From Prolixibacteraceae bacterium (GTDB lineage Bacteria; Bacteroidota; Bacteroidia; Bacteroidales; Prolixibacteraceae), in NCBI GenBank assembly GCA_007116765.1, contig SKHV01000184.1:1-5157 (forward strand): a stretch of DNA of 5,157 nucleotides, given 5' to 3'. Below, one piece after another: positions 1 to 5,157 of the stretch. A program made the position numbers and the translations under genes. The notes below the pieces were generated by a model, which was not told the DNA's origin, made no database searches, and worked only from the letters and a program-made list of their open reading frames with translations. The first letter of the stretch is position 1. Each line of letters opens with the position of its first letter.

Positions 1-176
1 AAGGCTTTACGAAACCTAGTCAAACCGGCTGTTCTTTCTGCTTGAGAAATATCAGGGAATAAATTGTTACGAATGTCATTCACAATAACATTTCTTGATA
101 AACGACCACCATTATTATTTGTGTTTGTGACTAATTGGGACTTGTACCACTTTAATTCACTTGCCTGAATACTCAT
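1..176 (-). CDS. Phage structural protein of unknown role (SELK type), C-terminus cut by window edge
   Basis: Only the first 58 codons plus two bases are present, and the gene continues beyond position 1. The protein begins MSIQASELKWYKS, then has an Asn/Gly stretch (NTNNNGGRLSR) at 18-28 and the segment QAERTAGLTRFRKA at 45-58. From memory, the pattern SELKxYKS...NGGR(M/L)S...NNxFPDxxQAERTAGxTxxRKxF is the conserved N-terminus of a protein family found after the tape measure gene in many prophages of Gram-negative bacteria. Its members are annotated as hypothetical or structural proteins. The start is well supported: an ATG 5 nt after a perfect AGGAGG and 14 nt after the preceding stop. The position suggests a virion tail component. 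No function can be given from the visible part. Confidence 0.8.
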   Translation of the reverse strand, partial: MSIQASELKWYKSQLVTNTNNNGGRLSRNVIVNDIRNNLFPDISQAERTAGLTRFRKA

Positions 177-181
177 ATCTT

Positions 182-187
182 CCTCCT
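182..187 (-). promoter_or_regulatory. Perfect Shine-Dalgarno sequence of the fourth gene
   Basis: Minus-strand AAAGGAGGAAGATATG has AGGAGG 5 nt from the ATG at 176 and lies in the only intergenic gap of the window longer than 2 nt. It is the strongest ribosome-binding site here. The downstream protein may therefore be made in higher amounts than its neighbours, with independent initiation rather than coupling; the expression level is an inference. Confidence 0.85.
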
Positions 188-190
188 TTA

Positions 191-1054
191 TTACGAAACA
201 GTTATCTCATCATTTGAGATTTGGTCCTCATCACTTGGTAGATATCCATCTTTTTCTATTCGTAATGGGTATGTACCTACTTCAATAGTAAACAGTTCAG
301 TTTTTCCTTCTTCATTTGTATACCCCCTTGATATATTATCAACAAATACATGTGCCCCTTCAATTGGTGCTTCAGTAGAAATATCTACAACACGTATAGA
401 TATTTCTCTTTCTGGTCCTTCTTCTTCTTCATCATCTGGTGGTGCTGAACTATCAATTGTAAAAGTAAATGTGTCTATTTCCCCATCTTCAAAAGTAAGA
501 ATACCTAAATTTTCTTGTTGAAGATTTAAGGTACTCCAACGAACCATTGTTGGTTCACTTTTATACGTTAATTGGACGTTGCCAAGTATTTTTTCACCAG
601 TTACCGTTTCAATGCACATTGATTCTTTGATTTTAAAATTAGTTCCTGCTGCCGCAGCTTGGTATTTTTCTCCTACTCCTATTAAAGTACCATTAGAATC
701 AAATTGGCACTTAACGGCATTAGAAACAGCATTCTGAATCCAAGTGATTACTTGTTTTGTTGGAGCTTTAAAATCCTGATTGAATACTACATTTTCAGTA
801 TATTCTGTTCTTCTATTAATATCTGTTGTTATTTGTCCATAACCAAGATCATCACCATTAAAATTTAATCTAGCAGTACCTATTCTTTCACCTGTTCGAG
901 CTGCTAAATAAATGTGTAATCCAGATTGTAAAAAGAAATTAATGAATCCTCTAAAATAAATATCGTGACGTTTACAGGATTCTTCACCGTCTTCACCGTC
1001 TTCATTATTCACAGAATAATTGATAGTGACTGAGGAACTAGCAAGTTTTTTCAT
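191..1054 (-). CDS. Putative tail tip/baseplate protein with C-terminal Ig-like (carboxypeptidase-regulatory-type) domain
   Basis: This 287-residue protein has two parts. Residues 1-205 form a domain I do not recognise, with an acidic patch at 18-25, an aromatic stretch DIYFRGFINFFLQSGLHIYL at 31-50, and Cys at 27, 116 and 147. An acidic linker (PPDDEEEEGPE, 205-215) leads to residues 217-287, which look like a small beta-sandwich of the carboxypeptidase-regulatory/PEGA-like type: ISIRVVDIS, APIEGAHVFVDN, RGYTNEEGKTELFTI, then VGTYPLRIEKDGYLP. Such domains are common on exposed phage structural proteins, where weak binding to host-surface glycans is the usual proposal. There is no signal peptide. 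The ATG at 1054 overlaps the previous stop (ATGA) and has GGTGGAG just upstream, so coupled translation is likely. Third position in the module suggests a tail tip or baseplate role. The C-terminal fold is fairly certain; the protein's function is inferred. Confidence 0.75.
   Translation of the reverse strand: MKKLASSSVTINYSVNNEDGEDGEESCKRHDIYFRGFINFFLQSGLHIYLAARTGERIGTARLNFNGDDLGYGQITTDINRRTEYTENVVFNQDFKAPTKQVITWIQNAVSNAVKCQFDSNGTLIGVGEKYQAAAAGTNFKIKESMCIETVTGEKILGNVQLTYKSEPTMVRWSTLNLQQENLGILTFEDGEIDTFTFTIDSSAPPDDEEEEGPEREISIRVVDISTEAPIEGAHVFVDNISRGYTNEEGKTELFTIEVGTYPLRIEKDGYLPSDEDQISNDEITVS
194..406 (-). other. Ig-like C-terminal domain of the 287-aa tail protein (residues 217-287)
   Basis: The segment shows the succession expected of a carboxypeptidase-regulatory-like seven-strand sandwich: a first strand ISIRVVD, the turn and strand APIEGAHVFVDN, the conserved GYTNEEGKTEL turn (T-x-x-x-G-K/x), then GTYPLRIEKDGYLP, where a GxYxxxVxxxGY-type motif is diagnostic, and a last strand EITV. 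It is set off from the rest by an acidic, Pro-flanked linker, consistent with an independently folding appendage. The ligand is unknown. Confidence 0.75.
418..436 (-). repeat. Trinucleotide tract coding for the acidic linker
   Basis: The plus strand shows CTT four times (418-429) followed by CATCATC. On the coding strand this is a run of GAT and GAA codons giving DDEEEE at residues 207-212, the hinge before the Ig-like domain of the 287-aa protein. In-frame expansion or contraction would alter linker length only. Confidence 0.8.
981..1004 (-). repeat. 9-bp tandem repeat coding for acidic NED/GED/GEE units
   Basis: The plus-strand unit TCTTCACCG occurs twice in tandem (981-989, 990-998) with a partial third copy (TCTTCA, 999-1004). 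On the coding strand it yields the acidic patch at residues 17-25 of the 287-aa protein. Because the unit is 9 bp, slippage would change length without breaking the frame. Confidence 0.8.
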
Positions 1055-1446
1055 ATCTCCACCAATCGAAGAGTTAAAGTGTATTTGCTATCATTATTAG
1101 GTTTTGAATATCCTTCAAATGGAGTAAAAACTTCAAAAGCTGTATCCCAATAACGAAACAAAACATCAAAATTCCTCAAATCATGTAATGTCAGAACCAT
1201 TTCATGATTAGGAATATTGGCCCAATTGTACAGTTGTGCAATTGTTTCTCTTTTAATTACAGCATTCTGTCCCTCCAATGTTATTGGTTTACCCCTAGAT
1301 GCGTTTGAATATTCAATAACTGCATCCCCCTCTATTGAATAGAATATACGTGACTTTACATTTGTCCACGTAAATTCATCTTTCCAAATTAATTCTTTTG
1401 GTAAAGTGATTGTTGTGTCCAGAATAGATGAATAAAGAAAAATCAT
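1051..1446 (-). CDS. Small conserved tail protein encoded after the tape measure gene, probable tail tip/baseplate component
   Basis: This 131-residue protein has no signal peptide or membrane segment and looks mostly beta-stranded. Visible elements are TITLPKELIWKDEFTW at 12-27, RGKPITLEGQ at 51-60, a helix RETIAQLYNWA at 66-76, a beta hairpin VLTLHDLRNFDVLFRYW at 84-100, and a terminal strand YTLTLRLVEI at 122-131. From memory, this pattern (TLPxxLxWxDE, GRPITLxG, TLTLxDGRxFxVxFR, YTLTLRLxEV) is typical of small hypothetical proteins next to the tape measure gene in Mu-like and related prophages; no tool confirmed this. The start is fixed by an ATG 2 nt after the tape measure stop, with AGGA 7 nt upstream inside the end of the tape measure gene, so translational coupling is likely. 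The stop overlaps the next start as ATGA. A tail-tip or baseplate role is inferred from position only; the biochemical function is unknown. Confidence 0.8.
   Translation of the reverse strand: MIFLYSSILDTTITLPKELIWKDEFTWTNVKSRIFYSIEGDAVIEYSNASRGKPITLEGQNAVIKRETIAQLYNWANIPNHEMVLTLHDLRNFDVLFRYWDTAFEVFTPFEGYSKPNNDSKYTLTLRLVEI
1057..1063 (-). promoter_or_regulatory. Shine-Dalgarno-like site of the 287-aa gene, at an ATGA overlap
   Basis: Minus-strand GGTGGAGATATGA places GGTGGAG within the last codons of the 131-aa gene, with only 2 nt between the GGAG and the ATG at 1054. The spacing is shorter than usual. The ATGA stop-start overlap suggests that terminating ribosomes re-initiate here. Confidence 0.55.
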
Positions 1447-1448
1447 AA

Positions 1449-4400
1449 TTACATCCTATTCTCAAGATTTTTTATTTGTTTCACAAAATCCTTTGCCATA
1501 TTTTCATCCATTTTTGCAGGGTAGATTTTGCCGCCCAAATTAAGATTAACATTAGCCGTAAATACTGTAGTGTTTTCATTTTGTCTAGTAGACACATATC
1601 CTCCTTGATTAAAACCTGCAACATTCATAACAGGTGTATGATTAACAAACCCACCTGAATTAAATTTAGCTGCAAAATCCCCTAAAGCATCAATAGCACT
1701 TGGAGACATTAAATTTTGGATAACTTCTTTCGGAATAATTTTTTTCCGCAAAGCTTCCATAAATTCTACACCATAATGATCTACAGTACTCACAGGCTGA
1801 ATGTATTCACCTTTAGTGAGCATAGCAGGAACTTCATCTTTTGTTCCTTTACCAGGAAGCTTACCAGTAAACTTCTTAAAATTATCTGCTAAATAACCAC
1901 CTGTAGCAAAAGCACGTATTGTTGAATTAATGCCAGCTACTCCACCTGTATTATGTTGCTCTCTTTTCACAACATTTACTGTATGGGTAGAACTTGTATC
2001 TTTCCTTATTTCTGCTAATTTATCTAAACCTTCAAATTCAATTTTTACCTTAATTGCTTTCTGTAATTCTCGTTTAAATGCTTCAAACTTTTGTCGTAAA
2101 TCAGCCAGTTTTTCAGTGAATCCATTTTCAGAAGAACCTCTTGCTCTCCATTCTACAATTATACGCACACGTCCATCTTCACCAACTTCTTCTGTAAGAG
2201 TACGAATAAATTCTTGTGTCTGTCCATGAAGGTCACGGAAATATTCTCTTAATTCTTGTCCTGCTGGTGATTGAGCAGAAACTTTTAAAACTGCCCCTTC
2301 TAAATTACCAATAGAGTCTCTAAGTCTTGCCACATCCTGTTCAACCCTAGCAGCACTTTCAGGATCAAGGTCAGCTTTTAATATTAATTCATTTTCAAAT
2401 TTGTCGCGTAAATCGTTTAGTAGTTGGTCAGCTTCATCAAGGGCTACTTGTGCGTCTTCAATCTGGATTTTTAAATGTAATTGATTAAACTCTTCCAAAG
2501 CCTGTTTAGCTTCGGCAATGCGTTCGGTGACATCCTTTACCCGCTTGGCCGCTCCTTCTAACGCTTCCTCTTGTGCTTTAGTTGCTTCTTGATTAGTTCG
2601 TTTTAATAAATCAAACGCCTCACCAGTTTTGCCCAAAGCTTCATTCAAATTCTCTTGTTTTGATCCAATATTTTCAGCATTCTTTTGTGCTTCCCTGGCA
2701 TACTTTTCAGCATCTTCATACATTTTATTTTCTAATGCTTGACGAGCTTTCAGCATATTTTCAGTGTATAAACGTCTATCATCTTGAAGACGTTCCTCTT
2801 CACTCATATGCTTTCTACGAAGATTATTTAATGCATTTTCTCTTTCTTCAATTAAAGCATACCCCTTTTCACGTAAATCAGTGATCTTTTTAACAATAGC
2901 ATCATGTGCTGCTAATTCTTGATTTAAAACATTCTGTAAATTAGAGACATAATTTTCATGTAATGAAATCAAATCAGTAAGCATTTTATCTTTTATTCTA
3001 TGGATTTCTGAATTAATTTGTGTTTGTAATTCTTTCTCCATAGATAAAATTTGATTTTTATCTTCAATATACCGTTCATCTAGTTGTTTTAAATTCTCAA
3101 TTAGAATACGAGCATTTTCTATTCTTTTAGTAGCTGCTTCTTCTGCTACTCTTGCTTCATTCATAATAGCATGATGTTCATCAGTATAGTAGTCTTCTAA
3201 TAATTTCATGCGATCATTATACGCTTTTTGAGCAATATCCCTTTTCTGTTCTTCTGCTTTTTTATAATTTTCAGTACTTAATAAATACTGATAAAGAGCT
3301 TCTTCACCATATTGTCGAAGTATCGCTTTCTTTTCATCTTCAATCTTTTTATAATCAGAAAAAGAAGAAGCTAGAGCCTGTTCTTCTAATTGAACTCTTC
3401 TATCAATAGCAGCTAAATCTTCATCCAATTTCTGCTTTCTTAATTCCCTTGCATGTTGAATAGAAGCAATTTCTGCTTCAGCTATTTTTGCAACAGCTTC
3501 ATCATTTGCTTTAATATACTCTTCATACATTCCTTGAAATGAGTAACCACGAAGGCCATCAATAATTTCCTGCATTTTACGCATTTGAGCAGCTTTTACT
3601 TTTTCCATTGCCTCTTCAACAGTAGTGACACCAAAAGCAGCTAATCTTTCAGCTATAATACCATCATCTAATCTGTCAACAGCTTCTTCCAAAGGCATAC
3701 GTAAAGCTGCTTCGTATAAATCACGTAATTTATCACCAGCAGTTTCAACCTCATTAAACATAGATTGGAATTCAGCTTTTTGAGCATCAGTTAATTTAGC
3801 AAATTCAGCTTCAGCTATTGGTGAAAGATCAGCTAATTTTTTCTTGAAAATATCAAAGGCAGAAGCAGCAGCGGATACTTCTATCCCTAAATTCATAATA
3901 GTACGTGTTAATCTTTGTTTTAATGTATCACTTATATCTAATTCATTATTCACATAATCTAATACATCACCCAAATCTTTTTCACCATGAAAAAGTTGAT
4001 TAAGCTGTTCTGCTAAAGAATCTTGAATTCTTTCAATTTCTTGTTGTGTTTCTAAAGATAACCTACGTGCATCGTCTAAAGAACGAACACTATCAATCGC
4101 TTCTTGAGGAACAATGTCACCAATCGCTAATTCATTAAAAGCGCGGATAAAATCTTCAACTGATAATTCTGCTTCACCAGCAGTATCATCTAATTGTTTT
4201 TGTAATGTAAGAAGAGAATCAACTACTTCATCTAATTCATAAACAGCTCGTTTACTCCAATCTTGTGACATTATATCAATAAAATGATTCACAATAGGAG
4301 CCGCTCTATCACCTAATATTTCAGTTAATTCTTCTGCTTTTTCTCTTGTTCCTACAAGAGCATCTTCAATACCCCATTTTTCATTGGCAGCAGTTGTCCG

Positions 4401-5157
4401 CATTGTTTCTACAATCTGACGCAATGCTTCATCAAATTCTTCACCAGCAGTTTCAGTATCTATAAAATAACCAATAACTGAATCTGCCCATCTTTGGAGT
4501 GGAGCAAGCCCCATTTCTAAATTAGTGAACGGAATCTGAAAGGTTAATAATTCATTAAAACCTGTCATTGAATTACCAACAGCATGGACAGCTTTCTCAA
4601 AATTAGTAACTTCTCTTTGCATTATTTGAAGCGATTCTGGTATCTCAACATTCAACCAAAATTTTAATCTTTCTGCATGTGCAATAGAAGCAGCAATAGC
4701 TTCTCCTGCCGTTTTAAACTGTTCTTCTAATTTGTTTGTATGAACAGCTTCAATTGCTTCTTGTAGTTCTTTAAACCCTAAATAACCACGTTCAGCAACT
4801 AAATCTAATGAATAGCCTAATTCTTCTTCAAGTAATTCAGCTAAATTATGTCCTGCAATTTCTGTGTCTTTTAATCTCTGAATATTATTATCCCATTCAC
4901 GAGAACCAAATGAATCAACAAGTACTCTTCCCCAATCTTTTATTGATCGAGCAACAATTCCAAACTCATTCGCTGTTTTGTTTAAATCTTTGGCTACTTT
5001 TCCATTCCAATTCAGGAACTGAATCAACGCATAAATAGCAGCAGCTATTGCAGTAGCCCAAAAAGCAAAACTACCAAGAAGAATTGTGACACCTGTTTTT
5101 AAAGCAGTTAAAGCAGTAACAGTACCACCAGCAGCGGTTATTAATCCCCATAAAGCA
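1449..5157 (-). CDS. Phage tail tape measure protein, N-terminus cut by window edge
   Basis: The tape measure protein sets tail length, scaffolds tube assembly and is ejected with the DNA. The frame stays open past the TTG at 5027 to the window edge, so TTG is internal and 1235 residues are visible. The first roughly 48 visible residues are hydrophobic (start ALWGLITAAGGTVTA, then LLGSFAFWATAIAAAIYALI), as in the membrane-active helices of such proteins. A helical zone follows. A charged Glu/Lys/Ala-rich coiled coil spans about residues 548-945. The C-terminus is Gly-rich, with LPGKGTKDEVPAMLTKGEYI at about 1100-1119 followed by VDHYGVEFMEAL, the tail signature of many tape measure proteins, and three FxxGG(Y/F) repeats. 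No peptidase or lysozyme domain is recognisable in the visible part. At about 1.5 angstrom per residue this implies a tail of at least about 185 nm. The gene stops 2 nt before the next one. Family assignment is very secure; the true start and full length are unknown. Confidence 0.95.
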   Translation of the reverse strand, partial: ALWGLITAAGGTVTALTALKTGVTILLGSFAFWATAIAAAIYALIQFLNWNGKVAKDLNKTANEFGIVARSIKDWGRVLVDSFGSREWDNNIQRLKDTEIAGHNLAELLEEELGYSLDLVAERGYLGFKELQEAIEAVHTNKLEEQFKTAGEAIAASIAHAERLKFWLNVEIPESLQIMQREVTNFEKAVHAVGNSMTGFNELLTFQIPFTNLEMGLAPLQRWADSVIGYFIDTETAGEEFDEALRQIVETMRTTAANEKWGIEDALVGTREKAEELTEILGDRAAPIVNHFIDIMSQDWSKRAVYELDEVVDSLLTLQKQLDDTAGEAELSVEDFIRAFNELAIGDIVPQEAIDSVRSLDDARRLSLETQQEIERIQDSLAEQLNQLFHGEKDLGDVLDYVNNELDISDTLKQRLTRTIMNLGIEVSAAASAFDIFKKKLADLSPIAEAEFAKLTDAQKAEFQSMFNEVETAGDKLRDLYEAALRMPLEEAVDRLDDGIIAERLAAFGVTTVEEAMEKVKAAQMRKMQEIIDGLRGYSFQGMYEEYIKANDEAVAKIAEAEIASIQHARELRKQKLDEDLAAIDRRVQLEEQALASSFSDYKKIEDEKKAILRQYGEEALYQYLLSTENYKKAEEQKRDIAQKAYNDRMKLLEDYYTDEHHAIMNEARVAEEAATKRIENARILIENLKQLDERYIEDKNQILSMEKELQTQINSEIHRIKDKMLTDLISLHENYVSNLQNVLNQELAAHDAIVKKITDLREKGYALIEERENALNNLRRKHMSEEERLQDDRRLYTENMLKARQALENKMYEDAEKYAREAQKNAENIGSKQENLNEALGKTGEAFDLLKRTNQEATKAQEEALEGAAKRVKDVTERIAEAKQALEEFNQLHLKIQIEDAQVALDEADQLLNDLRDKFENELILKADLDPESAARVEQDVARLRDSIGNLEGAVLKVSAQSPAGQELREYFRDLHGQTQEFIRTLTEEVGEDGRVRIIVEWRARGSSENGFTEKLADLRQKFEAFKRELQKAIKVKIEFEGLDKLAEIRKDTSSTHTVNVVKREQHNTGGVAGINSTIRAFATGGYLADNFKKFTGKLPGKGTKDEVPAMLTKGEYIQPVSTVDHYGVEFMEALRKKIIPKEVIQNLMSPSAIDALGDFAAKFNSGGFVNHTPVMNVAGFNQGGYVSTRQNENTTVFTANVNLNLGGKIYPAKMDENMAKDFVKQIKNLENRM
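1454..1457 (-). promoter_or_regulatory. Weak Shine-Dalgarno site of the 131-aa gene, inside the tape measure 3' end
   Basis: Minus-strand AGGATGTAATTATG puts AGGA 7 nt before the ATG at 1446 and overlapping the last two sense codons (Arg-Met) of the tape measure gene. It supports the chosen start and coupled translation. Confidence 0.55.

Noticed and set aside
177..190. Possible promoter or terminator in the only intergenic gap
   Set aside because: The gap is 14 nt and is filled by the Shine-Dalgarno sequence and spacer. No hairpin or -10/-35 pair fits.
1482..1598. Minus-strand out-of-frame ORF of 38 codons in the tape measure 3' end, preceded by AAGGAGG (MCLLDKMKTLQYL...)
   Set aside because: The AGGAGG is only 2 nt from the ATG, too close for efficient initiation, and those bases are required to code the conserved FNQGGY motif. 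The hydrophobic product may be chance. I do not call it a gene, but an internal start cannot be strictly excluded.
1476..1658. Plus-strand open frame of 60 codons
   Set aside because: It lies opposite the tape measure C-terminus, has no Shine-Dalgarno context and encodes a protein of unnatural composition. It is an antisense shadow.
1930..2229. Plus-strand open frame of 99 codons
   Set aside because: It is antisense to the tape measure gene. The Ser/Thr/Phe/Asn-rich product is what the reverse of Glu/Lys/Ala coiled-coil codons produces, and no RBS is seen.
2660..2884. Plus-strand open frame of 74 codons, His/Phe/Leu-rich
   Set aside because: It is an antisense shadow of the coiled coil, where Glu, Lys and Met codons read backwards give Phe, Leu and His. 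There is no RBS and no family resemblance.
5025..5027. TTG as translation start of the tape measure gene
   Set aside because: The same frame continues upstream to the window edge with tape-measure-like hydrophobic sequence, and no ribosome-binding site precedes the TTG.
4808..5038. Plus-strand open frame of 76 codons
   Set aside because: It is antisense to the tape measure N-terminal region, without an RBS or recognisable product.

Overview
This window is a piece of a tail-assembly module from a long-tailed (Caudoviricetes-type) phage or prophage. It holds four co-directional genes, all on the minus strand, so transcription runs from high to low coordinates. The DNA is AT-rich by eye, with A/T-ending codons preferred. 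The genes are packed end to end with Shine-Dalgarno sequences (the last is a perfect AGGAGG), so the host is a bacterium that uses SD-led initiation. The host lineage cannot be named from this window. There are no tRNAs, rRNAs, CRISPR arrays, insertion sequences, integrases or attachment sites.

Layout in transcription order: (1) The tape measure protein covers 5157-1449. It is open through the right edge, so its N-terminus lies outside, and 1235 residues are visible. It has a hydrophobic N-terminal stretch, a helical zone, a very long charged coiled coil, and a Gly-rich C-terminus with the classic tape-measure tail motif. (2) A 131-aa protein covers 1446-1051, starting 2 nt after the tape measure stop. 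It is a conserved type of small post-tape-measure protein, probably of the tail tip or baseplate. (3) A 287-aa protein covers 1054-191 and overlaps gene 2 by ATGA. Its N-terminal domain is unrecognised; an acidic linker joins it to a C-terminal Ig-like domain of the carboxypeptidase-regulatory type. (4) The start of a further gene covers 176-1 and is cut by the left edge. It begins MSIQASELKWYKS and belongs to a type of prophage structural protein of unknown role.

The genes read as one polycistronic unit. The tape measure sets tail length and is threaded through the tube. The genes after it normally encode the tail tip or baseplate that nucleates the tail and contacts the host. From memory rather than a search, the small 131-aa protein, the SELK-type protein and the coiled-coil segment of the tape measure resemble tail modules of Mu-like and related prophages of Gram-negative bacteria, here in an unusually AT-rich version. 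The window is mostly an ordinary tail module. The most interesting parts are the Ig-like appendage on gene 3 and the set of poorly characterised post-tape-measure proteins.
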